A DNA stretch of 64,000 nt from Astragalus membranaceus. Lineage: Eukaryota; Streptophyta; Magnoliopsida; Fabales; Fabaceae. This document shows positions 53,602 to 64,000 of the stretch, piece after piece; positions within the stretch are counted from its first letter, which is position 1, and each line of letters starts with the position of its first letter. The translations under genes and the position numbers were made by a program. The notes under the pieces are model-generated. The model saw only the letters and a program-made list of their open reading frames with translations, was not told where the DNA came from and ran no database searches. The stretch covers positions 76,905,747 to 76,969,746 of the forward strand of contig CM076847.1 of assembly GCA_039519185.1 (NCBI GenBank), given 5' to 3'.

Positions 53602-55440
53602 TAATAAAAAACCCTCAGCTGGAACCTTTAGAGGGAAAAGCTCCCTTCGTTTATGAGAAGGGAGAATTTGAAAGGAAACAAAAGAACCAAGCACCAAAAG
53701 AGGGAGAGGGACTCGAAGAAGTTGAGGAGAGGGAATAAAGTTCATGAGAGTGAAACTCCACTTTTTAATTCTTGTCAATCACCCATCCTTCCCAACTCAT
53801 TTACTATATCATTCTTGATATTTCTCCTCCTCATGAGAGGAACGAAACTTAACCTCCCCACTCTTCAATCATTCATCAATATTTCAAGTTGCATGTTGAA
53901 GAAAAGTACTCATCTCCGCTGGAACTATTTTGCATGCGAGTTTGGTACTTGATTTTGAGCATTTTGGGGTTTTGATTGGGCTTAGGAGCTACAATGGGAT
54001 ACTCTTATTATTGCAAATTCTGAGTTTTTGGTGTTTTGAAGTCTATTCACCTTTTTAGAACTCTTCTTGGTAGTTTTGAAGGAAGCTCTCCAAAGGTGAG
54101 TTCTTTGCCCTTTTCTTAAATTTCAAATATGAATTCTGAATTGGTGTTATTAGAAGTCTATTTTACCTAATGTTTGTTGCTTGGACTCTTTTGAAGCCAT
54201 TTTTGAAGCCATTGTGTGCTTGTGATGATATGGAATGAATGATGTGTTTGATGTTACCTATGAATGCTAATTGACTGTATATATGTGTGTTTTTGTCACA
54301 AATTGTTAGTTAGTTTTGGTTGGATTGAGTTTGGATTGAAGGGAGATGGTTTTGGAATGAATAAAACTGGTTTTGAAGTGATTTTTATGCAGAACAACAG
54401 GTCTTAATGGATTAAAGTAATTCTGGAGCTGTTTTCTAAAAACGGCCACCTTGTTAATCTATTAGGGAAATCGATTATCATAATAGATTAACTTAATAGA
54501 TTAAACTGTGCAGAATTGCTATTTTCTGATTTAGATTTGCTATTTTCTGATTTTCTTCCCTCAATTCTATAACTTTTCGATCGCCAAAACTAACCATACC
54601 TTGTGTCATATAATAAATGAGGTTGTCCTTATTATTGCCAATTGTGAAAGTTTAAGTTCCTTCCCTTTTTATTAAATGCGATGTGTTCGATATGGCGATT
54701 AAAACAGTTTTGGGTGTCTATAGAAAACCATTCTTTTCAAAAAATTTGTGTGCGAAACTAACTAGTACATATATAAGTACACCATAAATGAACTAATGAA
54801 TTGATGATGTACTTAAGGTGGTGTCATGAACTATCTCAAGGCCCAAGAAATTTAGTTTAAGGATAACATATTGAAGGTTGGTTCCCCACAGTGTACGTAA
54901 TAGCTTTTATATTATGTAAGTCTATTGCGTTAGGGGGATGCATCTAAGGTAATTAATAAAAGATACTCAGAGTGTATTATGATAAGGGAGTCTCGAAAGG
55001 ACTCACTGAGATTATGTAATCTCACCCCTCATTGTTGTTGTTTTTCAGACAAACAGGTGAAGATTAATGAAGGTAATAGCAAAGGAAAGGATCCAAATTC
55101 TTGGAGGACCTTGATGTCTACAAGTGTAGCATATTATTTTGTGCTAAGTCTCATGTGATGAGAATTATGTTTCATGTTGAAGTATTAGGCTTAGCATAAA
55201 GATGTATTAAGATATATGTACTTTGTATTTTGGATTAAAGTTGTGTTGTTGACTCCGATAGATTATTTTGGAACTGAATGGTTGACTTAGTTAATCCAAA
55301 ATATAAATGCGTACTCTGAATGATCTAAAAGTCAAAGTTCCGAGTTTTATTATCGGCTAAAATCTAGGATGTTCCGAATTGAGTTTTTTTCATTGATTGA
55401 TAAGAAATAGAGTTTTTAAGTGTAAATTAAGTATGCTCTA
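53602..55440 (+). repeat. Old LTR-like sequence
   Basis: AAGGACTCACTGAGATTATG, TAATCTCACCCC and the following TTTTCAGACAAACAGG resemble the core at 38370-38440 of the Tekay-type solo LTR. No termini are visible. A cluster of TTAATCTATTA / TAATAGATTAA words lies at 54400-54510. The 53653-53952 ORF is not convincing. Confidence 0.5.
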
Positions 55441-56690
55441 CTCGAAATTGTAGAAACTAATTTGAATTTAAACGAGAATATGGAATGGGCTGTGACGTTT
55501 GAGGTGACGAATATGAGGGGCTGAAGAGTCGTTCAGCTTCTACCTTTTGATGTGATATGAATCCTTTGAAAGTCTTTTCCACATTTGCATTCCACCAGCG
55601 TGATATAAAAATGTACATTGCAACTTGCAAGGCGATACAGCATTTGCATTCCACGGCAAAGATATAAAACTCAAATTAAAGGGTCCCCTCTCTAACAATG
55701 AAATATAGGCTCTCTTTTGTCAACTCAGATTCTCTGCCTTACTGCAGATTTGACTAACGGATTTGACTAACAGATTTGATTAGCGGATCAGAAAAATTAG
55801 ATTTGTTTGACAAGCATTAACGGTTAGCATTTTTGAGATAGTTTATATCATTTTTTGAAACGCTACTTCAAGTAGCGTTTTAGCTTATAGCGTCTGATCT
55901 TTTTAATCATTTTTACTCATTAATTATATAATATTTTATCCTTACCCTCACTAAAGTAAAATATAATTTTAATATATCATTTGCTGCACCTCTTCTTTAG
56001 CGTTCCATCCTTATCCTTTACATTTTTTAACGTGCAAGGCTATTTGCATATAAAAACCACGTCAATTAAAAATGGCTACTGCATATAAATTACATCATAT
56101 AAATTATATCAACCGTCATTTTTGTTTTATCTTGTACTTTAAATTAGATTTTCAAATTAATATATAAATTAGACTAGTAAAATATAAATTTAAAAAATTT
56201 ATTTCTAAAATATCTTTATAATTAGTTTTCATAAAAAAATATCTTTATAATTAGTTTAACTATCTTGAGTTTATAGCAAAATAATTTATACATATTTTAA
56301 CATATTTATATTGATTAGACAAATTTAATCATTAATTAAACATGTCCTTTTATATTATTTTACATTTATCAGCTTGTTCAACCGCTAATTTTACCAAACA
56401 CTTTATTCGTCATCAGCTAGCTTATCCGCTATCATCTAGCCTATTTACTATCCGCTATAAACTCATCCGCTGTCCGCTATTTTTTTTGCCAAAGAGAGTA
56501 AGCTATAATGCTTTTATGTTTTGGACAGAAGCACTCATGCTTTGACTTATAATAATACATTTATAAGATTAATAGTACAAATAAATATATTAACGTGTAT
56601 GTTCGTTTTTTTATCAACAAAAAATCTTGTATGTTTTTTAAATTTAGTTTATTGAAAACTTTTATAAAAAATATATAATCTAGAGACATT
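55441..56690. repeat. AT-rich region with possible fold-back MITE
   Basis: GATTAGCGGATCAG and AACGGTTAGC near 55780-55830 face TTCAACCGCTAATTTTACC and CTATCCGCTATAAACTCATC near 56378-56460 in inverted orientation. AACGCTACTTCAAGTAGCGTTT is a perfect palindrome near 55860. No gene. Confidence 0.4.
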
Positions 56691-56699
56691 ATCATATCC

Positions 56700-57090
56700 T
56701 AACCAAATTTCACTCTAGGAAATCGGCAATTAACCATGGTCAAAAACCGTCGGTAATGTAACCAAAAAAATATCCTAACCAAACTTCACTACTAGGAATT
56801 CGGCAATTACCTACGTCCAAAAACCATCGGCAATAGCTCATTTTTGACGGAACGTCGGGTCGGTAATAGTTACCGACCATTTTTTTCGTCGGTAAGTTCC
56901 TGCCAATTATTTCTGATATGGTTCTTTCCGTCGGTATCCAACCTGACAGCAATTCTGAGCAATTTTCTGTCAGTAACTTCCTACCGAACATTTCCGACGG
57001 AAATTTCGTCGGTAACCTTGTTTGTCGGTAAATCCTCTAGTAACCTAAGACCGCTAATTTCCGACAGAAATTTCATTGGTAAGTTGTGTG
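56700..57090. repeat. CACTA-type end with subterminal repeats
   Basis: CACTACTAGGAATTCGGCAA at 56787, preceded at 56709 by a variant CACTCTAGGAAATCGGCAA, then many TTCCGACGGAAATTTCGTCG-type repeats. Only this side is recognised. Confidence 0.6.
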
Positions 57091-57119
57091 TGTTTCTAGA
57101 AATTAGTGCTTTTTGACTT

Positions 57120-57560
57120 ACCAATTTGCAACATACAATCCATGTCAATTCATTTCAGATTCAATCCATTTAAATCCAAAATAATGACATATAATTCCAC
57201 AACTTGCAATCCAACAATTTCAACATTTTACATTTCAATTCAATCCAACGTACAATCCAGCAATTCCACAACATACACTAACCAATTCAATTCAACACAC
57301 AATTCCACAACTTACAATCCAACAATTCCAAAATTTTACAATCCAATTCAATCCAACAAATCCAAAACATACACTAACTAATTCAATCCAACTTACAATC
57401 CAACAATTCCAACAATTTACAATCCAATTCAATCCAACATATAATTCCACAATTTCATAATTTACAATCCAATAATTTACAATCCAATTTCATCCAACAT
57501 ACAATCCAACAATTCCATAACATAGACTAATGTTCACATAAACTATACAATTCCATAATG
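57120..57560. repeat. AT-rich short tandem repeats
   Basis: CAATTCCACAACTTACAATC and variants such as AATCCAACAATTCC recur at 20-40 bp spacing. Confidence 0.7.
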
Positions 57561-58324
57561 ACCATCACAACTTACAATTCCAAACCAATTTAACTAAAGT
57601 TGACATAAGCTATAAGTTGACATAAACTATAAGTTCACATAAACTATAAGTTCCATAAACTAAAGTGATATCGATTTAAGCGAAACCAATTATAACTAAT
57701 TCGACAAGTGCGAGATAAATTTAACTTCTATAATAATTCAACAAGTACTGTCAAAATTTTCACATAAACTATAAGTCTCATAAACTACACTATTATTCAA
57801 GTGCTAAAACTATAAGTGTCAATACATCCAACTACAAATGTCAAACTACAAATCCATAAACTACAAGTTCCCTAAACTAAAAAAAACTCTGACGGCTCGA
57901 TGAAGCATCTTCAAGTCCAGCTCTGAACAATATACCTAACAAATCAAAAGCGATAATTTTAAGAATGTCGTATAAAATCAAAAACTAAGATATTTTGCAC
58001 ATTAATTAAAACATAAATTACCTAAATGTCGTCATATGCATTATTCGGCGGGCTGGTCCTACTCGAGTCTATCATGTTCTGGCGGCTGCGACTCAGGTGG
58101 AGTTATTGGCATCCCTACATGATCAAATACCATGCCAATCAGGCGCTAGCTGCTGTCGTGCACAATCAACCTTCAACTTCCTCTCTCACTCCCTAATAGC
58201 AGCTATTTCCGCTATCAAATTGCGAATAATTTTGAGCTGCTCAGAGGACAGACTCGCTGAAGCCCCCAAGTCAAAGCTACCAACGCCACTTTTGCCATTA
58301 TTGCCAGACATGTCTCCCGTTCCA
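57561..58324. other. CACTA interior, no intact gene
   Basis: AT-rich, then a stretch at 58030-58320 whose minus strand reads GTGDMSGNNGKSGVGSFDLG and LSSEQLKIIRNLIAEIAAIRE. That resembles the C-terminal tail of plant CACTA-encoded proteins, but the match is only by general appearance. Confidence 0.4.
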
Positions 58325-58885
58325 TAGTCAGTTATCACACTTGCCTATTGCCCAATTCCACACCCATCTTAGGAGGGACACAGAGGATTTCGTAGATGAC
58401 CGCGCTTGAATTACTCACGTATATTTCCCTTTTTAAGATAATTTCAATTTGAATATATTGTTTACCAATGGATAATTTTAACTTGTGCATTTACTAGGAG
58501 GAGTTTCAACAACAGTTGTCTCACGCAAATCTGCCACCCGACCCCGATGAGGAGATGAAGTTGGCAATAGGCAAGTGTGATAACTCACTATATTCTTAAG
58601 ATAAAATTCTATATTCATCAAATTAAGGGAATATAATAACTTGTAGTTGAAAACAAAATGAAACCAAAAATTCGAGTTTCAGTAGGCAAGTGTGGTAACT
58701 TCTATACCTTATGAAATCCAAAATGAAAATTGAAAACATTTTGAGGAAATAATATACTCTTATTTATCAAGAGCATCATGACAAGCTAACTTAGCATCAG
58801 AGGACACAGACTCGCTGAAGCCCCCAAGTCAAAGCTACCAACACCACTTTTGCCATCATTGCCAGACATGTCTCCCGTTCCATAT
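58240..58885. repeat. Direct duplication of ~85 bp
   Basis: CTCGCTGAAGCCCCCAAGTC through CAGACATGTCTCCCGTTCCA occurs at 58250-58325 and again at 58808-58885 with three or four differences. Confidence 0.85.
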
Positions 58886-59178
58886 AGATGTCCCCTATTC
58901 AATTCCCCCCAACGGTTTCATACCACAACGGCATCTTCAACTTCATCACCTCATCGGGGTCGGGTGGCAGATTTGCCTGAGACAACTGTTGCTGAAACTC
59001 CTCCTATTAAATGCACAAGTTAAAATTATCCATTGGTAAACAATATATTCAAATTGAAATTATCTTAAAAAGGGAAATATACGTGAGTAATTCAAGCGCA
59101 GTCATCTACAAAATCGTCTGTGTCCCTCCTAAGATGGGTGTGGCATTGGGCAATAGGCAAGTGTGATAACTGACTATA
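58325..59178. repeat. Large inverted repeat, arms about 240-260 bp
   Basis: The arm at 58325-58580 (AGTCAGTTATCACACTTGCC, GGAGGGACACAGA, CACCCGACCCCGATGAGG) is repeated as its reverse complement at 58935-59178 with few differences. The loop is about 355 bp. The left arm includes an open stretch EEFQQQLSHANLPPDPDEEM of CACTA-protein type. A transcript across it would fold into a long hairpin. Confidence 0.85.
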
Positions 59179-59659
59179 TTCTTACACTACAAGAAAATCG
59201 ACGATTTCCGACGGCAAAATCCGTCGGAAACGCACTGATTTTCGTCGCAAATTAACGTTTCCGACGGACAAATTTTCGTCGCAAAATCACTCGTCGGAAA
59301 TCGTTTCCGACGGATTTTTTCGTCGCAAATCTTTTCCGACGGGCTTTCCGACGGAGTTTTTCGTCGCAAACTCTAACACATTTTCGTCGCAAATCCATCG
59401 CAAATCCGTCGAAAATTTTTAAAAAAAAAATAAAAAAAAATTAGATCATAAATCCAAAAATCAGCAACTGTTATCATGACCATTCAATTATAGGAATGTA
59501 TCACATTAAAGGTAACTTGATCATTTCTTTCATTATGCACAATTCTGGCAATCCTATAATTTGAGAACAAATTTCTTACACACACCCAATTAATTTGCTA
59601 TCATTCATGCCTAACTACAATTGCTCTCTCCTACATATATCATTTGCTAACAAACCCAA

Positions 59660-59761
59660 TTAATTTCCTAGAAGGTTGAAGTGAGGGTAGCTTGTCTTGA
59701 TTTCTTCAATATCTTCCCATGAGTCTTCAGCTAATTGTAAGTTATTCCACTGCACTAGTAC
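59660..59761 (-). pseudogene. Ty3/gypsy pol C-terminal remnant or chromodomain-like exon
   Basis: The minus strand reads VLVQWNNLQLAEDSWEDIEE then IKTSYPHFNLLGN and stop. This is the W-ED-xx-L-xx-xYPxFN end of gypsy chromodomain tails. It starts after a TTTTGCAG that could be a splice acceptor. Confidence 0.6.
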
Positions 59762-60154
59762 CTGCAAAATTGGTTCACCATTTTTCACAATATAGTCTAT
59801 TAGCTAAGTTATTCCACTACCTGCAAGTGACATTACCTTATCACATCAACAAAAAGAAAACCTATTTTTAACTAGAGCAATCAAAGAGGACTTCTAACTA
59901 TTCTAATGTAGTGGACCTATCCTTGTTAAAAACTTGGATAGAAAATATTTGAATACAATCTGAAGGTACTCATTACCTTTCCTAAATCAGAATCAGCAAG
60001 GGGAATAGGCAATGGACTTATAGAGTCTGTTACTAGCATTTTTAAAAAATATTCCTAGTTAATCCTGTCATCCCATCGTAAAAAATTATCCTAGCTATTA
60101 TTGTCCTCCTATCGTTTGTGAATACCTTTTCTATATGAATCACAAAATTAAAGC

Positions 60155-60969
60155 ATTAAAACTTCGCAATATGAATCACACATGAAAAAGCTCTTAATAT
60201 CCAGTAAGTTCATGGAGTCAAACCTTTCTATTAAGATGCCCATTGCAGCGGGGATAATTTGGACACACAGTTCCTCTCTCAGAATCACCAACCAACCGAA
60301 AGCTGATACTCCGTGTTGTATGCTTGCATGTTTCATCGTCACACTGGATACAAAATCAGCTGAGGTCAGACACATCACAGCTAATTTTAATTTTATAGGC
60401 TGTTAACATTCATAATTCATAATAGTATAATTTAGAGAGTTGACTTACCATTAGTAAACCTCTATAATACATTACCACAAATTTCTCTGCTTGCCTTTTG
60501 ACCTGAAATGAAACAGTACGCAGATGCTCAGGAACAATATTCTATGCTAAATCAGCAAACATGTTGAATGTCACGACGTTGATCTATGTTATGATACATG
60601 ATCTGAAATCGGTGTAAACACCTTTTTATGTGAAATGCATTGAAGTCTTGATTTCTTGAACAGCACATTTTCGGAAAAGCGTTAAATCAGAAATACCTGA
60701 TTGGCCAACATTGCGGGAGAAATTCTACCAACACCATTTTCTGAGCGTTCCCTGTCAATTAGCCATGTCCCCAAGGGAGTCATAAAATCAAGTTATTAGA
60801 TAAATGAGTAAACACTGCATCTAAAATATCTGGATTTTGGAGAGATTTAACTACAGAGGCATTAAATGAATAATAGAAACAAGTAGGCAAAAACATAGCC
60901 AACACTAGACTTTGAATTCATATTTACCTTCAGTTCAGCGAGTATCTCAGGAAAGCCACAAATGCTCAC
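60155..60969 (-). pseudogene. Exon fragments of an unrecognised gene, captured or split by LTR
   Basis: Minus-strand exon-like pieces with splice borders: 60969-60928 (SICGFPEILAELK, then GTAAAT), about 60783-60697 (GTWLIDRERSENGVGRISPA MLANQ, then GTATTT), 60502-60449 (after CAG: VKRQAEKFVVMYYRGLLM, then GTAAGT), and a longer open stretch at about 60363-60155 (GWLVILREELCVQIIPAAMG). I do not recognise the protein. The upstream part would lie beyond the LTR at 60970. It is either a captured segment in the CACTA element or a real gene disrupted by the LTR. Confidence 0.45.
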
Positions 60970-63463
60970 TGTAACACCCCTTTTTCTACCCAACGGTTTA
61001 TAAAAAAAATATCAGAGTTTTTCGCGCCAAAAGAGTGTCACATTTTTCGAACCGGAAAACCACTTCGCAAACAGAGTACTTTAATTATAACTAACTTCTT
61101 TTCAAAAACATGCAGCGGAAATAAAAAGGTTTAACTTGGCAATCATACTTCAAAAGGTTTACAACTTAGAAAGGCATATACATAACACATAAGGAAAGAC
61201 ACAAGGACAACCCTCCCGAGTGCTACGTATCAGAGCCGACTCGACCATACTAGAAGAAGAATCTCTAGCCACCTTCAGTCACCGTCACCTGCAGGTTGCC
61301 GACATACGAGGCAACACGACGTAGTAGGGTGAGTCTCACTACATAGATAATAATAGATAAAACAAGAAACACAGTATAATAGGCACACCAGGGATACCAT
61401 CAATTTACTACACCAATAATACAGTTACACCAAATCCAGTTACGCCGGATACTGTTACACCAAGTACCGTCACACCAAATACAGTTACACCCGGAATACA
61501 GTTACACCATTAGTTTAAGAAGACGCAATCAAACACAGGACGTGTATGCAATGTATGAAATGCAACCCAAACTCCACTGGGCATATGCATGTGGATCCAT
61601 TCACCAAAATTGCCTTGAGGGCATTCACCAAACACCAAAATATTTTAGGAGGCCAAGGCCTATTCACCAGAAATGCATATGATTATGCGACACCATGACT
61701 ATGCACCATGACACCAAAACACCAAATGATGTATTTGTATTGCTCACCAATAATTTATATACTCACCAATCACCAAGATATATTCACCATTAATATGCAT
61801 CATAAACATCACAATCACCTCACGACATCGTCATAAACGTATTTATATTGCTCACCAATAATTTATATACTCACCAATCACCAAGATATATTCACCATTA
61901 ATATGCATCATAAACATCACAATCACCTCACGACATCGTCATAAACATCACCTTTACATTATTAGCCAGTTAGTACAGTTTTTAGAAACAACCCGAATGG
62001 TTCCCAGACTGGACAGATTCTGTCCTTCCACTTCAAATCACTCTAAACTGACTTACACTTGACCAAATGGAACAAAACCTTAGCCTTAACAAAAGCAATT
62101 TGAGTATAGTTTCTAATGGAAAAAGAATCGTTCAAATCAGAGTTCAATTGAAGACACAAGACCTGAAACACTGAACCTATACCTAGTTTAAGTCCAGGAA
62201 TTTGACCTGACTTGGGACGCTCATAACTCGAGCTACACTACTCCAAATTTAACCAAACCAGTGCCAAAGTGACCAAAATTAAGTCTGTTTTCTAACAAAA
62301 AAAGTCCCATAATTTTTTGACGAATAGAAAGTTCCCAGTTTTAAAAAATACCGAACCTATGTCCAGAATGCTTCCAGAATATTACCCTAACTTGTGGAAT
62401 TCATATCTCGAGCTACACAACTCTAAACGCAACCAAACCAGTGTCAAATTAACAAGCATCAAGTATATTTTCCAGAACAGTAAACCACATAATTTTTCAG
62501 TCAACGCAACGTTCCCAGTTACCGAAATACTGAACCTCTACCCACATCGTTCCCAGAATTTTAACCTAACTTGTTTCACCTATAACTCAAGTTTTACAAC
62601 TCCAAATGCAACCAAATCAACGCCAAATTAACAAGCATTCAATCAAGTTTTCGAAATGACAAACCACATAATTTTTCAATTAGTGAAACGTTCTCAGTCA
62701 CTGAAATACTAAACCTATGTCAGAACATCTCAAAACAGTGAATTCAACAACACAAACAACCATCACACTTCAGCCACATATATATCAAACGATCACCCAA
62801 TCACTCAAATATTTCATGAACCAATTTAAACAACTACTCCTAACACCTAATCCCCATGATTTCGTGGTTTATAAATTATTAACTATGAACGAGAGCCCCC
62901 TTACCTTATTAATTGAAGAACACCTATCTCTTGGTGAGCAAGCTACCATCAAAATTCAGCAACTAAGATCCTCTTCTCCCTCCTTGGTGCATGCGAAATC
63001 TTCCTCTCTCTCTCCTCTAGGGTTTGGCCGTACACATCTTCTTTTCCACTAGGGTTTTGCGCCCTTCTTCTTCTTTTCCCTCTTGCTTGTGCGCCACTCC
63101 TCCTCTTCTCTATGGAAGCCACGAAATTCCTCTCTTTTTCCTTGCCTTGGCCGCCACTCCTTAGCTCTCACTCTCTCACAAAATCTAATTTTCTCAACTA
63201 ATGAAACCCTAACTTAAAAACTCCTTATTTATAGGCTCACTTAACCAATCATGGGCTTTCTTAGTTTATGACTTAATCATGGGCCTCCACTAACACCTCT
63301 AATTCGCCACCACCTATCCACATATACTAACAACTAATTATTTTTAATATTCTATCACATAAAATCCCTAAATAATTATTCCTATCATTTTATTTTATTT
63401 TTCTCAAACACAAACCCTAGATAATTAATTAAATAAATTAACTAATTATTTTGGGCTGTTACA
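60970..63463 (-). mobile_element. 3' LTR of the young non-autonomous element
   Basis: 2494 bp, from TGTAACACCCCTTTTTC to GGGCTGTTACA. It contains a ~110-bp tandem duplication (61723-61947), short GTTACACCAAATAC repeats (61430-61510), and three degenerate ~175-bp repeats (62215-62700) around ACTCGAGCTACACTACTCCA. ORFs at 62317 and 62717 fall in these repeats and are not genes. Confidence 0.92.
61723..61947. repeat. Tandem duplication of about 110 bp in LTR
   Basis: TATTGCTCACCAATAATTTA through CCTCACGACATCGTCATAAAC occurs twice back to back with almost no change. Confidence 0.9.
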
Positions 63464-63465
63464 AC

Positions 63466-63482
63466 TCTCCCCCACTTAAAAG
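63466..63482 (-). promoter_or_regulatory. Polypurine tract of the young element
   Basis: The minus strand reads CTTTTAAGTGGGGGAGA right before the 3' LTR. Upstream of it AATTTCGAGGACGAAATTC is a typical last-codon region of Tekay-type pol. Confidence 0.85.
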
Positions 63483-63739
63483 AATTTCGTCCTCGAAATT
63501 CATAAGCTAAACAACAACAAATACAACACACAAGCAAAGCACAGAGTTCACACAAGAAAAAAAAAAAAACATAACAAGCAATACAATACTAGTAGGAGCA
63601 TCTCCCCCACTAGTTCTCTTACCATTACCTTCACGATCAGGATCATCTCTGCAACACAAACCACAGTCAGAATAAAAGACAACAGTTGGTCGCTAACCGA
63701 CACAACGACTCGATGACTCGGCCGGACGGACCAACCACT

Positions 63740-63751
63740 GCTCTGATACCA
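63740..63751 (-). promoter_or_regulatory. Primer binding site, initiator tRNA-Met
   Basis: The minus strand reads TGGTATCAGAGC, a perfect 12-base complement, four bases from the 5' LTR. Confidence 0.95.
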
Positions 63752-63755
63752 CTAA

Positions 63756-64000
63756 TGTAACACCCCTTTTTCTACCCAACGGTTTATAAAAAAAATATCA
63801 GAGTTTTTCGCGCCAAAAGAGTGTCACATTTTTCGAACCGGAAAACCACTTCGCAAACAGAGTACTTTAATTATAACTAACTTCTTTTCAAAAACATGCA
63901 GCGGAAATAAAAAGGTTTAACTTGGCAATCATACTTCAAAAGGTTTACAACTTAGAAAGGCATATACATAACACATAAGGAAAGACACAAGGACAACCCT
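63756..64000 (-). mobile_element. 5' LTR of the young element (cut by window end)
   Basis: Starts TGTAACACCCCTTTTTC; all 245 visible bases match 60970-61214. Confidence 0.95.

Larger units (their letters stand above)
59185..64000. mobile_element. CACTA element, left end; continues past the window
   Basis: CACTACAAGAAAATCGACGA followed by TTCCGACGGCAAAATCCGTC repeats, nearly identical to the right end of 52054-52916. No opposing TTGTAGTG end lies before 64000, so the element is either truncated or extends beyond. Inside are a pol tail fragment, spliced gene exons and a nested LTR retrotransposon. Confidence 0.65.
60970..64000 (-). mobile_element. Young LTR retrotransposon with 292-bp internal region
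   Basis: LTR at 60970-63463, interior at 63464-63755, second LTR from 63756 to the window edge. The first 245 bp of the two LTRs read identically. The interior keeps a polypurine tract and a perfect initiator tRNA-Met primer site but no gag, protease, RT or integrase, so it must depend on another element. Orientation is minus. It resembles Tekay-type elements in its TGTAACACCCC ends and primer. Confidence 0.92.

Noticed and set aside
58097..58327. A plus-strand ORF of 76 codons
   Set aside because: The opposite strand looks more like the coding sense (CACTA protein tail), and the ORF is partly duplicated at 58808.
62317..63052. Two ORFs of just over 100 codons in the young LTR
   Set aside because: They lie in degenerate LTR repeats and a pyrimidine-rich tract, and the LTR has no coding role in this element class.

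Overview
This window looks like a repeat-rich block of a flowering-plant nuclear genome, most likely a dicot. The evidence is a plant-type UDP-glycosyltransferase gene, Athila-like and Tekay-like LTR retrotransposons primed by tRNA-Asp or initiator tRNA-Met, CACTA transposons with CACTACAAGAA ends, plant intron borders, and many U2 snRNA gene copies carrying plant-style upstream sequence elements. A legume is only a guess. The sequence shows one clearly intact protein-coding host gene; almost everything else is mobile or repeated DNA.

Layout. 1-10362: decayed Athila-like Ty3/gypsy element (RT/RNase H, integrase, env-like region, 3' LTR, displaced gag start). It is split by a 2457-bp solo LTR at 874-3330 with a 5-bp target duplication. 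10363-47174: a head-to-tail array of U2 snRNA gene units of about 0.9 kb, all on the + strand. I count about fourteen recognisable U2 copies, several truncated, plus fragments. The array is invaded by a 3.2-kb LTR inside a U2 copy (12475-15667), a 5.5-kb CACTA element carrying captured gene pieces (16229-21745), a Tekay-type chromovirus on the - strand with a CACTA MITE in its gag (22780-31670), an Athila fragment (32520-34312), a 2.6-kb solo LTR (36231-38820) and a truncated LTR (43817-45876).

47363-47560: Ty1/copia remnant. 47809-49215 (-): intact intronless UGT75-like glycosyltransferase. 49216-53601: its upstream region with a hairpin, degenerate tandem repeats, a small CACTA element carrying the first coding exon of a poly(A)-binding protein gene, and a Helitron-type 3' terminus. 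53602-56700: old LTR-like and AT-rich sequence. 56700-59184: CACTA remnants with a large inverted repeat. 59185 onward: the left end of another CACTA element with exon pieces of an unrecognised gene, interrupted by a very young LTR retrotransposon (60970 to beyond the window) whose internal region is only 292 bp.

The genes do not form a pathway. The main biological points are the U2 snRNA array, which is decaying but contains at least one nearly intact copy with promoter elements at Pol II-type spacing, and repeated capture of host gene exons (ClpX, AINTEGUMENTA-like AP2, PABP, a tRNA-Arg-like gene, an unknown gene) by CACTA transposons. A further oddity is that several LTR families carry their own short self-complementary word, repeated many times.
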